DNA of 64,000 nucleotides. It comes from JBBRGK01 sp036741355. Lineage in GTDB: Bacteria; Chloroflexota; Dehalococcoidia; CAUJGQ01. The first letter of the stretch is position 1. Each line of letters opens with the position of its first letter. The notes beneath the pieces were generated by a model. That model made no database searches, had not been told where the DNA came from, and saw only the letters and a list, made by a program, of their open reading frames with translations. This document shows positions 34,301 through 42,194 of the stretch, piece by piece. The stretch is taken from assembly GCA_036741355.1 (NCBI GenBank), contig DAINSK010000018.1, positions 1 to 64,000 of the forward strand, given 5' to 3'. The position numbers and the translations under genes were made by a program.

Positions 34301-35521
34301 TCAGATTTTTGCGAGGCGAGCGGAGCCATCGTGACGCGGATGCGCGGCTGACGGAACCGACCCTCCCTTGGTCATCTCCGCCAGGATACCCTCCAGCTCG
34401 TCCACGCAGCGCTCCCAGTCCATCGCCAGCGCCGTGGCCCGCCCTGCTCGCCCCATACGGTATGCGAGCTCGGGCTGGCTCTGCAAGCGCACAATGGCTC
34501 CCGCCAGTGCTCCAGGAGATGCTGCCGGCACCAGGAGCCCCGTCCGGCCCTCGCAGACGATCTCTTCCTGCCCGCCGCCGCGGGTGGCGATGACGGGCAG
34601 CCCGCTGGCAAAGGCCTCCAGCACGGCCAGGCCAAAACCTTCTCCAGTACGCGTGGGCAGGACAAAGGCATCGGAGGCCCGATAGAAGTCCGGTACCAGC
34701 TCGTCGGGAAGCGGACCGATCAGCCGCACGTTGCTCAGCCCTTCCCGCCGGATGCGGCGTTCGAGCGAGCGCCGCTCAGGACCGCCGCCGCCGATGACGA
34801 CGAAGAGGTCGCGCTGTTTCCGTAACCCGGCGCAGGCGGCGACCAGGGTATCAAGTCCGTTCCTGTACACCAGGCGACGAACCGTGAACACGATAAAACA
34901 GTCGCTCGGTAAGCCAAGTCGCTCGCGGATGGCCAATTGCTCGTCGGAGGAATTGACGGGGGAAAAGCGCGTGGTTGACACACCATTCCTCACAACGCGA
35001 ATGGTACGGCCCGGCACCAGCGCGCGCACGTAACGAGCGGTATATTCGCTAATCGCCAGAACGCTTGTAGCCGAGCGTACGGTATACCGACCCTGGAGTA
35101 GATCTGCGCCTCGCTCAACAATACTCCAGGGAAAGGGATACTGGATATAGGGATTGTGCTGCAGCAGAACCGCCGGCCTGTCGTGGCGCCGCGCCATCAG
35201 CGCACCGAGCGCCGAGCCCATGAAGGAATGGCCATGGATCAGCACCACGTCGTGGACAGGCATGAGGCGCTCGAATAGGGACACGAGCCCGGGGGAGAAT
35301 AGCGGATACGGAATGCCCAGGCGCTCGAGCAGGTTCACCGCGCTCACGCGGTAGACAGGAAACCCGTCATCCTGCACCAGTTCTGGATCGCCGGGCAGAC
35401 GTGACGTGATCACGGACACGTGATGTCCCCGCTGCACGAGCCGGCGGGCCTGTTCGCGAGCCACGGTCTCGACCCCGCCGCGATGCGGGTGCCAGTAGTG
35501 CGTCACGATCAGAATCCGCAT
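34301..35521 (-). CDS. Glycosyltransferase family 4 (GT-B)
   Basis: A 406-aa GT-B enzyme: N-terminal THYWHPHRGGVETVAREQA (the Gly-Gly loop after beta-1), IVFTVRRLVYRNGLDTLV at the donor domain, and the EGFGLAVLEAFASGLPVIA signature carrying the two glutamates. Similar to PimB/WcaI-like mannosyl- or glucosyltransferases. The frame is open to 35578, but the ATG at 35521 starts MRILIVTHYW, the normal start. It is followed by rmlB with 27 bp between. Confidence 0.92.
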   Translation of the reverse strand: MRILIVTHYWHPHRGGVETVAREQARRLVQRGHHVSVITSRLPGDPELVQDDGFPVYRVSAVNLLERLGIPYPLFSPGLVSLFERLMPVHDVVLIHGHSFMGSALGALMARRHDRPAVLLQHNPYIQYPFPWSIVERGADLLQGRYTVRSATSVLAISEYTARYVRALVPGRTIRVVRNGVSTTRFSPVNSSDEQLAIRERLGLPSDCFIVFTVRRLVYRNGLDTLVAACAGLRKQRDLFVVIGGGGPERRSLERRIRREGLSNVRLIGPLPDELVPDFYRASDAFVLPTRTGEGFGLAVLEAFASGLPVIATRGGGQEEIVCEGRTGLLVPAASPGALAGAIVRLQSQPELAYRMGRAGRATALAMDWERCVDELEGILAEMTKGGSVPSAAHPRHDGSARLAKI

Positions 35522-35624
35522 CGCTGCACCGAATCGCGGCCGGTCGCCTGGCCGACCGTGGGCTGCAAGACAGAGCACGTGAACAGGCTCATGATCGAGC
35601 TCCGTGAAGCTTGCGCCGCGATGT

Positions 35625-36869
35625 CTACCAGCCGAGGTGATCGGTAGAGTATTCGGCCGCCAGCACCGTGCAGATGCCGCAGGCGCCGATCACCATCAGC
35701 GCCTGCGCCGCGCCGGCGACGCCAAGGAGCGCGTGGCTGGACTTCCCGGTCAGCCACAGCACCAGTAGGAGCGCGTCAACGATGAGGCCCGCCAGCGCAC
35801 AAAGGGCAAACCGCGCCAGCAGGGCATTGACGGCTCCTGGTCGCGCCAAAAAAAGGAGTCGACGGCGCAGAGCCACGGGGGTAAGCGACGATCGGTAGGC
35901 TGCAAGGCTGCCAAGCAGGAGCGCCTGCGCGCCGATGATCAGGAGCGTGGGACCTACGAATACCGGTAACCAGTGCAGCGACTCGAGCACGATGCCGGCA
36001 GGCGCGACGATCGACACGCAGCTCAGCAACAGCCCCAGCACCACGCAAATGGCTGCTGGCACGAGTAAAGAGATGTGTGGGCTCAACAGGAGCAGCATCA
36101 GGATATGCCGCCAGCCATCGGAGAACCTGTTCAGCTTGCTCTCGCCCACCCGCACCCTGTAGCTGCTGGGCACATCTCGGACGGTAAGCCCGGCTCGCCC
36201 TGCTCTGAGCAGCATCTCTGATGCATACTCCATCCCCGCGGCCCGTAGCTGCAGCGATAGCACGGTGCCGCGCCAGAAGGCCCGATAGCCCGACTGGCTA
36301 TCGGAGAGCTCGATGCCGGTCAACAGGCGGAGCACGCGCGTGATCAGGGGCGTACCCACGCGGCGGTGCAGGAACGGCATCGCATCGTGCGCGATGCCGC
36401 CCAGCAGACGGCTGCCCACCACGATGTCCGCCCCCTGCGTAAGCGGCGCAAGCAGATCCCCGACATCGGTTAGATCGTAGGTCTGGTCCGCATCCGCCAC
36501 GACTACGACGTCCCCGCGCGCTGCCTGTACACCGGCTCTCAGGGCAACGCCATAGCCCCGACGCACTTCAGAGATCACGCGGGCGCCCGCCGCCGCAGCG
36601 CGTTCGGCGCTGCGATCGGTGGAACCGTTATCGACCACGACCACCTCGCCCGGCAGGCCGGCGCGTGCCAGACCCTGGAAGGCTTCGGCCACGGTGGCCG
36701 CAACGGCCGTTTCTTCATTCAGGCAGGGCAGAACGATGGAGACAAACTCGATCGCTCGGCGATCTCCGGCATCACGTTGCAGCGCACCCTGGTCCGAGGT
36801 CTGGGTCTGCCGGTCGCGGTGGGCGTGGTCCTCCGCAACAAGCGCATCCGAATTCGAACCCATGAGCAA
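35625..36869 (-). CDS. Glycosyltransferase family 2 with C-terminal membrane domain
   Basis: The 414-aa protein has a GT-A domain (IVLPCLNEETAVAATV, VVVDNGSTDRSAE and the metal motif DAD in VVADADQTYD) and about six hydrophobic helices after residue 235. It resembles polyprenyl-phosphate hexosyltransferases (GtrB/DPM1 type). It is the first gene of the minus-strand glycan operon, so the operon promoter should lie between 36870 and 37132. Confidence 0.9.
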   Translation of the reverse strand: MLMGSNSDALVAEDHAHRDRQTQTSDQGALQRDAGDRRAIEFVSIVLPCLNEETAVAATVAEAFQGLARAGLPGEVVVVDNGSTDRSAERAAAAGARVISEVRRGYGVALRAGVQAARGDVVVVADADQTYDLTDVGDLLAPLTQGADIVVGSRLLGGIAHDAMPFLHRRVGTPLITRVLRLLTGIELSDSQSGYRAFWRGTVLSLQLRAAGMEYASEMLLRAGRAGLTVRDVPSSYRVRVGESKLNRFSDGWRHILMLLLLSPHISLLVPAAICVVLGLLLSCVSIVAPAGIVLESLHWLPVFVGPTLLIIGAQALLLGSLAAYRSSLTPVALRRRLLFLARPGAVNALLARFALCALAGLIVDALLLVLWLTGKSSHALLGVAGAAQALMVIGACGICTVLAAEYSTDHLGW

Positions 36870-36953
36870 CCCTCCGCCGCATTTTGCCGTCAGTATGCCG
36901 TCCCACCCCGACGACCATCAGCACCACGCGAAGCGCGAATCATTATATCGCCA

Positions 36954-36983
36954 CGCCTATCCTACTTCACGACACGATAGGCG
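36954..36983. promoter_or_regulatory. Inverted repeat in the divergent promoter region
   Basis: CGCCTATC (36954-36961) and GATAGGCG (36976-36983) form 8-bp perfect arms around 14 bp, between the divergent glycan operon and the LPNTG gene. It could be an operator or a 5'-leader stem of the glycan operon. Statistical support is modest. Confidence 0.35.
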
Positions 36984-37073
36984 ATCGAGTGGATGATCCG
37001 TCGAGCAAGGTTGCCCCATGCCCATCTTCAGTTCGTACAATTCCACAGCTACAACATAACTGCTGTTGCCCTA

Positions 37074-37102
37074 TTGACAAGAGGCGGCTCGCAAGCTACC
37101 GT
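37074..37102 (+). promoter_or_regulatory. Probable promoter of the LPNTG surface-protein gene
   Basis: A consensus TTGACA (37074-37079) is followed after 17 bp by a weak -10, TACCGT. A perfect AGGAGGT ribosome site (37122-37128) lies four bases before the ATG at 37133, suggesting strong translation. Confidence 0.5.
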
Positions 37103-37132
37103 GCACAAGGATGACAGGTACAGGAGGTACCT

Positions 37133-37729
37133 ATGCGTTGGCTTAGACTATTATCCCGAGCACTGCCTCGCCGTGCCCTAGTGGCTGCTGCACTCGTGGT
37201 CACCCTGTCCGTGGGCCTGGCACTGTTGACGCAGAGTGCGAGCCAGCATGCCTCCGGCCAGGTCTACGGCCGGGTCTATACAGTGATTCTTCCGCAGACG
37301 GCGCCAGCCGCCGCCACTACCTCCACCACCACCACTACTGTGATTCTTCCGCAGACGGCGCCAGCCGCTACCACCAACACCGCAACGGCGGGCGCGCCAC
37401 CACCGCCACCGCCACCGCCGCCTCCGCCCCCGGCGCCGGCACGGTCTGCCACTCCGCCCGCACCGCCCGCACCTCCGGCTCCACCGGCGGCGCCTGCACG
37501 CACGGCAACGCCTGCGGCTGCAGCACTCGCGGCAGCGGCACAAGCCATAGCTGCCCAGCGACCGGCCGCCGCGGCTCCGGCTGCCCAGCTGGCGCTTCCG
37601 AATACCGGTACTGGTGGTCTCGCGGGCCACAACGACAGCATTCCGATGTTGCCGATCGTGATCGGCTTCAGCGCGTTGGCTCTGGTTGGCGGATCGCTCG
37701 CGCTGCGGTCGCGCAAGAACGAGGGCTAG
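37133..37729 (+). CDS. Secreted Pro/Ala-rich surface protein with LPNTG sorting signal
   Basis: The 198-aa product has a positively charged N-terminus and hydrophobic signal helix (RRALVAAALVVTLSVGLALL), then a Thr-rich part with two copies of VILPQTAPAA, a run of prolines, and a Pro/Ala stalk. The C-terminal tail is LPNTG near residue 157, a hydrophobic helix (LPIVIGFSALALVGGSLAL) and RSRKNEG: the three-part sortase sorting signal. It is likely anchored in the cell envelope as a stalk and may carry glycans on its many Thr residues. No sortase gene was seen in the window. Confidence 0.85.
   Translation: MRWLRLLSRALPRRALVAAALVVTLSVGLALLTQSASQHASGQVYGRVYTVILPQTAPAAATTSTTTTTVILPQTAPAATTNTATAGAPPPPPPPPPPPPAPARSATPPAPPAPPAPPAAPARTATPAAAALAAAAQAIAAQRPAAAAPAAQLALPNTGTGGLAGHNDSIPMLPIVIGFSALALVGGSLALRSRKNEG
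37283..37368 (+). repeat. 29-bp exact direct repeat inside the surface-protein gene
   Basis: Copies at 37283-37311 and 37340-37368 are identical and start 57 bp (19 codons) apart. They encode the peptide VILPQTAPAA twice, each followed by Thr-rich sequence. This is a recent internal duplication in a low-complexity stalk. Confidence 0.85.
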
Positions 37730-37758
37730 TCTCGGCGGTACAGCCCGGAAGCCACAGA

Positions 37759-37787
37759 AAAGAGGCCGCGCTTGGCGCGGCCTCTTT
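37759..37787 (+). terminator. Intrinsic terminator after the surface-protein gene
   Basis: AAAGAGGCCGCGC, a TTG loop and GCGCGGCCTCTTT make a perfect 13-bp stem ending in T3, 30 bp after the stop codon at 37729. A-rich sequence before the stem would also let it act on the opposite strand. Confidence 0.88.
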
Positions 37788-37832
37788 CGCGTGTTGATGG
37801 CCGGAGTATTCACAGCGCAGGTCCCGGAACGA

Positions 37833-37998
37833 AGCGAGAGGTTCATTCGAACCTGGACGGTCCAGCGCGGCGTTTATCTGCATCCGCGACACAACTGGTT
37901 CATGAGCGCCGCGCTGATGGACGAGGATATTGCCGCTGCCCTGGAGCTGCACCGACGAGGCGTTTGCGGCCGTGCGGGCAAGGTTCGGCGATTCGTGA
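37833..37998 (+). pseudogene. C-terminal remnant of a class III aminotransferase (glutamate-1-semialdehyde aminomutase-like)
   Basis: The frame reads ...QRGVYLHPRHNWFMSAALMD, then EDIAAALEL, which matches the conserved C-terminal end of GSA-aminomutase-like enzymes. After one extra base near 37953 the next frame continues TDEAFAAVRARFGDS and stops at 37998. No aminotransferase core lies upstream, because the terminator and the LPNTG gene occupy that space. It is a decayed fragment with a frameshift. Upstream limit is approximate. Confidence 0.7.
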
Positions 37999-38017
37999 GC
38001 GGTCGAGTAGCGAGGTG

Positions 38018-39016
38018 TCAATCGCTGAGCTTCACCAGCATCTTGCCGGTATTTTCGCCCTGTAACAGGCCCATGAAGGCGCGCGGGGCGTTTTCGAGTC
38101 CCTCGACCACGGTCTCCCGATGCTTGATCTTGGCCTCGCGGAGCCACGCGCCCATGTCGACCAAGAAGGCCGCGCGGCGGTCAAGATGGTCCGAGATGAT
38201 GAAACCCTGAACGAGCAGGCGGTTGCGCACGATGTTGGTCAGATTATTGGGACCGGGGACCGGTTGCGCGTTGTTGTACTGGGAGATCATGCCGCACGCC
38301 GAAACGCGTCCAAAGGCGTTCATCAGGCCGAGCGCGGCCTGCAGGTGGTCGCCACCCACGTTATCGAAGTAGACGTCGATGCCGTTTGGACAATGGGCCG
38401 CCAGCGCCTGGTCGAGGTTGCCCTCGCGGTAGTTGATCGCGGCGTCGAATCCAAGTTCGTTCACCAGGAAGTTGACCTTTTCGCGCGAGCCGGCGCTGCC
38501 GACGACGCGACATCCCTTGATCCTGGCGATCTGTCCCGCGATGCTGCCCACCGCGCCCGCGGCAGCCGAGACGAACACCGTCTCTCCTGGCTTCGGCTTG
38601 CCGATGTCGAGCAGGCCAACGTACGCGGTAAGGCCGGTTCCGCCCAGCACACCGAGGTAAGCGGTCATCGGAGCGGCGTTGGTGTCGATCCGCGTCAAGC
38701 CGCGGCTGTCGCTGACAAACGCCTCGCGCCAGCCGAGGCCGTTGTTGACGATGTCGCCTTCCTTGAAGTTCGGGTTGCGCGAGCGCTCAACGCGGCCGAC
38801 GGCGCCGCCCTCGAGCGCCTCGCCGAGCTTGAACGGCGGCGAATACGATTTCACGTCGTTCATGCGGCCGCGCATGTACGGATCGACCGACATATAGAGG
38901 TTGCGAACCAGGACCTCTCCGTCGCCGGGTTCTGCAATTGTCGATACCGTAAGCTGAAAATCGCTCTCTTTGGGTAATCCAACCGGGCGCGCGGCGAGGC
39001 GAATCTCTCGTGGCAT
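38018..39016 (-). CDS. NADP-dependent zinc-free medium-chain oxidoreductase (PTGR/CurA type)
   Basis: The 332-aa MDR protein starts MPREIRLAARPVGLP, with SVDPYMRGRMND, the cofactor motif AAAGAVGSIAGQIA and FDNVGGDHLQAAL, all typical of leukotriene-B4 12-hydroxydehydrogenase / curcumin reductase relatives that reduce alpha,beta-unsaturated ketones with NADPH. No zinc-binding cysteines. AAGGAG precedes the ATG at 39016; the open frame to 39277 overlaps the divergent nitroreductase and is not coding. Confidence 0.92.
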   Translation of the reverse strand: MPREIRLAARPVGLPKESDFQLTVSTIAEPGDGEVLVRNLYMSVDPYMRGRMNDVKSYSPPFKLGEALEGGAVGRVERSRNPNFKEGDIVNNGLGWREAFVSDSRGLTRIDTNAAPMTAYLGVLGGTGLTAYVGLLDIGKPKPGETVFVSAAAGAVGSIAGQIARIKGCRVVGSAGSREKVNFLVNELGFDAAINYREGNLDQALAAHCPNGIDVYFDNVGGDHLQAALGLMNAFGRVSACGMISQYNNAQPVPGPNNLTNIVRNRLLVQGFIISDHLDRRAAFLVDMGAWLREAKIKHRETVVEGLENAPRAFMGLLQGENTGKMLVKLSD

Positions 39017-39137
39017 TGGTATGCTCCTTTGGGGAGGGGTTCCGATGTCGCGCTGCAGTCCAGCCTGATCGTAGCTGCAAAAGGATTGGACTGAAAGCGG
39101 ATTTGATGCATTTGACTCCCGACGACCTTGAAGGAGC

Positions 39138-39689
39138 ATGACTTCCATGACTGAGCTCTCGCCTTTCTTCGACACAATCCTTAGCAAGCGTGATACGCGG
39201 GCGTATTCCGATAAGCCGATGCCGGAGGAGACGTTGCGGCGAATTCTCCGGGCCGGGCGCAAGGCCGGCAGCGCCAAACACGCACAACCGTGCCGTTTCG
39301 TTGTCCTCCGCAGCCGTGCGCGCCGCGAAGAGGTCGCGGCCTGTGGGGACTACACGTCGCAGGTGCCGGGCGCGGCCGTCGCCGTGGCGATCGTTACATT
39401 GCCTGATGCGGGCCAGTGGGATCCGGTTCGGGCCATGTCGTTTGACGCCGGACGGGCGGCGCAAAATATGATGCTCGCCGCCTGGGCCGAGGGGATCGCG
39501 TCGTGCCCGGTGACGATGCACCGCCACGACGACGCGGCTCGCGTGCTCGGACTCCCGCCTGACCACCGCGTCACCTGGGTGCTCGCATTTGGCTATCCCG
39601 CCGCGGAGGAGGGAGCACGGGAAGCGCGGACGCGCCTGCCGTTGGAGGAGTATGTGCACGAGGAGCGCTGGGACCAGCGGATGACGTAG
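39138..39689 (+). CDS. Nitroreductase-family protein
   Basis: The 183-aa FMN-dependent nitroreductase fold has FDTILSKRDTRAYSDKPM with the FMN-phosphate-binding Arg cluster, KAGSAKHAQPCRFVVL and a late AQNMMLAAWAEGIASCPV. It likely reduces an enone, quinone or nitro group with NAD(P)H. Divergent from the MDR gene across 121 bp that must contain both promoters; AAGGAGC precedes the ATG. Confidence 0.9.
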   Translation: MTSMTELSPFFDTILSKRDTRAYSDKPMPEETLRRILRAGRKAGSAKHAQPCRFVVLRSRARREEVAACGDYTSQVPGAAVAVAIVTLPDAGQWDPVRAMSFDAGRAAQNMMLAAWAEGIASCPVTMHRHDDAARVLGLPPDHRVTWVLAFGYPAAEEGAREARTRLPLEEYVHEERWDQRMT

Positions 39690-39840
39690 CGTGCGTCGTT
39701 CGCAAATCGCGGCGCATTCACGCATATCGCTGTACCTCGGTTGGCGCCCGGATCAAAGATGGATAAGCGCGTTCTGCAGTTAACGTGCGGGTGGAGAACG
39801 CGGACGGCGGATTGATAGGCAAGGGACAATGGAGTGCGCG

Positions 39841-40890
39841 ATGAAACTGGGAATCCGGCTCGGCTACTCGGGCGCCGAAATGCGTCTGCCGGTGGAAAAA
39901 GTTCAGTTGGCGGAACGGCTCGGCTTTGACTCAGTGTGGACTGCCGAAGCCTACGGCTCGGACGCGATCACGCCGCTCGCATACCTCGCCGCGGTGACGA
40001 GCCGGATTCGGCTCGCCACCGGCATCATGCAGCTCGCCGGGCGGACACCGGCTATGGCGGCTATGCAGGCGGCCACGGTGGACGCGCTGGCCGGTGGCAA
40101 CCGCGTGATCGCCGGCCTGGGCGTCTCCGGCCCGCAGATCGTCGAGGGCTGGTATGGCCAGCCGTGGGGCAGGCCCTATTGGCGCATCCGCGACTACGTC
40201 GCGATTATGCGCAAAATCTTCGCCCGGGAAGAGCCGGTGACCCACTCCGGCCGCGAGATCTCGCTGCCGTACACCGGCCCGGGCGCTTCCGGACTCGGTA
40301 AACCACTGAAGTCAATTCTGCACATGAACCCGCGCCTGCCGATCTGGTTGGGCACCGGCTCTGAAGCGAACATCAAACTAACCGCCGAGATCGCGGATGG
40401 CTGGCTGCCGCTCGGTTTCGTTCCGGGCATGTTGAAGACGTTTCGGCCGTGGCTCGAAGAAGGGTTCAAGCGCGCCGGAAACGGCAAGACAATCAAGGAT
40501 CTGGAGATACAGGCGAGCACGACCGTGACGATCACCGACGACGTCCGATCGGCGTTCCGCCAGATGAAGCCCGGCATCGCCCTCTATGTTGGTGGAATGG
40601 GTCACCGCACCAAGAATTTTCACAACGACGCTATGGTCCGTCGCGGCTACGGCGACGCCGCGGCGCAGATCCAGGAGATGTACCTAGCCGGTCGCAAAGG
40701 TGAGGCGATCGAGGCGGTGCCGGACGAATACTGCGACGAGATGGCGCTCGCCGGATCGCCCGCACGAATTCGGGAGCGCTACCGCGCCTGGGAAGACTCG
40801 GGCATCACGGGCCTGACCATAGGTGCCGAACAGGAAGCGGCGATGGAGCTCATGGCCGAACTAGCGGGCACGGCGAAGGTCACCGCGTAG
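39841..40890 (+). CDS. LLM-class oxidoreductase, probably F420-dependent
   Basis: The 349-aa luciferase-like TIM barrel opens MKLGIRLGYSGAEMRLPVEK, with AERLGFDSVWTAEAYGSDA, SRIRLATGIMQLAGRTPAMAA and GLGVSGPQIVEGWYG. The AYGSDA-type motif is common in actinobacterial/chloroflexal F420-dependent members. The ATG at 39841 has GGAG six bases upstream; an ATG at 39829 is an alternative. It converges on the CaiB pair with 9 bp between stops. Confidence 0.9.
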   Translation: MKLGIRLGYSGAEMRLPVEKVQLAERLGFDSVWTAEAYGSDAITPLAYLAAVTSRIRLATGIMQLAGRTPAMAAMQAATVDALAGGNRVIAGLGVSGPQIVEGWYGQPWGRPYWRIRDYVAIMRKIFAREEPVTHSGREISLPYTGPGASGLGKPLKSILHMNPRLPIWLGTGSEANIKLTAEIADGWLPLGFVPGMLKTFRPWLEEGFKRAGNGKTIKDLEIQASTTVTITDDVRSAFRQMKPGIALYVGGMGHRTKNFHNDAMVRRGYGDAAAQIQEMYLAGRKGEAIEAVPDEYCDEMALAGSPARIRERYRAWEDSGITGLTIGAEQEAAMELMAELAGTAKVTA

Positions 40891-40899
40891 CACCCGAGC

Positions 40900-42180
40900 C
40901 TACTCAAACACACCTGCCGCGGCGTGAGCGGCGATCTCGTCTTCGGTCATGCCGAGGATTTCGGTGCAGACCTCGTGCGTGTGCTCGCCCATCAGCGGCG
41001 CCGCCCGCCAGGGGCCCGGCCGCCAATCGTCGATGCGGAACGACTGCGTGAGCACCGCATGTTCGCCGAGCTCGGCGTGGGGCAGCCGCCGAAAGAATCC
41101 GCGGTGCTGGAGCTGCGGATCGGCGAAGAGGTCCTCGGCCTTTTCTACCGCCCCGGCCGCAACTCCGGCTGCCTGCAACCGGTCGGCCAGCGCAAACGCG
41201 TCGTGTGCAACGGTCCAGCCGGAGATCATATCGTCCAATTCGCCCTCGTGCGCCTTGCGCGCCGCGAGATCGATATACCGCGCCTCTTGACCCGCTTCGC
41301 GATGTCCCATTTCATTGCATAGCGCCATCCACGCCGCGTCCGAGTCCACCGTAATCGCGATCCAGCGGTCATTCAAAGTCTGCGACGCTCTCCCCTGGGC
41401 TTCACTCCAGGGTCCCCCGGGGCCCCTACACGGGTACACGTTGTTGGGGCATGCGTAGTCTTCGTGGTTGCCGTGGCGAGTCGTCATGTTACCGGTGATC
41501 TGCAGATCGAGGAGGGGCGCCGCAAGGAAGTGGATCGAGCTTTCGAGCTGTGCGTGGTCGATGTACTGCCCCTTCCCGGTCTCTTCTCGCACCTCCAGTG
41601 CGACCAGTACCGCGGTCACCAGGAAAGGCCAGCAGATGAAGTCGGTGTAGGCCGAGTACGGTCCGAGCGGCTCGCCGTCCTCCTCTCCCGTGAGGTCGTA
41701 CCAGCCGCTCATCGAGCTCGCGATCTGGCCATAACCGCGATGGCGTGAATGCGGGCCCGACTGTCCCTGCAGGCTGTGACTGGCCATGATGATGCGCGGA
41801 TTCCAGGCGCTCACCTGCTCGTAGGTGAGCCCCCATCGCCCCATGACGCCCGGGACAAACGCCTCCACCAGGACGTCGCTCTGCTCAACCAGCCTGCGGA
41901 TGATCTCGATCGCCTCCGGCCTTCGCATATTCAATGAAAGCGAGAGCTTACCGGCGTTATAAGCGGCGAAATAGCCGGAGCGATTGATCCCGGCGACGCG
42001 ATCGGCGTACGGCGTGGCGGCGCGGAGCGTATCCGGGTGCGCCAGCGACCCGATTTTAATGACCTGCGCCCCGAAGTCAGCGAGGTGACGCACGGCCGAG
42101 GGACCGGCGACGGTGGTTGAAAAATCGATCACCCGAATTCCGGCGAGAGGCAGCTCCGGGTCGGCCTCGGGCAAGGGCAC
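40900..42180 (-). CDS. CaiB/BaiF class III CoA-transferase (Asp-containing subunit)
   Basis: A 426-aa class III CoA-transferase: IRVIDFSTTVAGPSAVRHLADFGA at the N-terminus and the CoA-binding region ...MRRPEAIEIIRRLVEQSDVL. The catalytic Asp position is filled in SAYTDFICWPFLV, and the C-terminal MGEHTHEVCTEILG is typical. It transfers CoA between carboxylic acids through an aspartyl anhydride. It lies 14 bp after another CaiB gene whose product lacks this Asp, so the two may form one heteromeric enzyme. Confidence 0.92.
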   Translation of the reverse strand: MPLPEADPELPLAGIRVIDFSTTVAGPSAVRHLADFGAQVIKIGSLAHPDTLRAATPYADRVAGINRSGYFAAYNAGKLSLSLNMRRPEAIEIIRRLVEQSDVLVEAFVPGVMGRWGLTYEQVSAWNPRIIMASHSLQGQSGPHSRHRGYGQIASSMSGWYDLTGEEDGEPLGPYSAYTDFICWPFLVTAVLVALEVREETGKGQYIDHAQLESSIHFLAAPLLDLQITGNMTTRHGNHEDYACPNNVYPCRGPGGPWSEAQGRASQTLNDRWIAITVDSDAAWMALCNEMGHREAGQEARYIDLAARKAHEGELDDMISGWTVAHDAFALADRLQAAGVAAGAVEKAEDLFADPQLQHRGFFRRLPHAELGEHAVLTQSFRIDDWRPGPWRAAPLMGEHTHEVCTEILGMTEDEIAAHAAAGVFE

Positions 42181-42194
42181 TTGAAATCTCCTCG

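Noticed and set aside
37178..37846. 222-codon minus-strand frame opposite the Pro-rich surface protein
   Set aside because: The product is nearly all Arg/Gly/Trp, the mirror of a Pro/Ala repeat; the plus strand has signal peptide, LPNTG, ribosome site and terminator.
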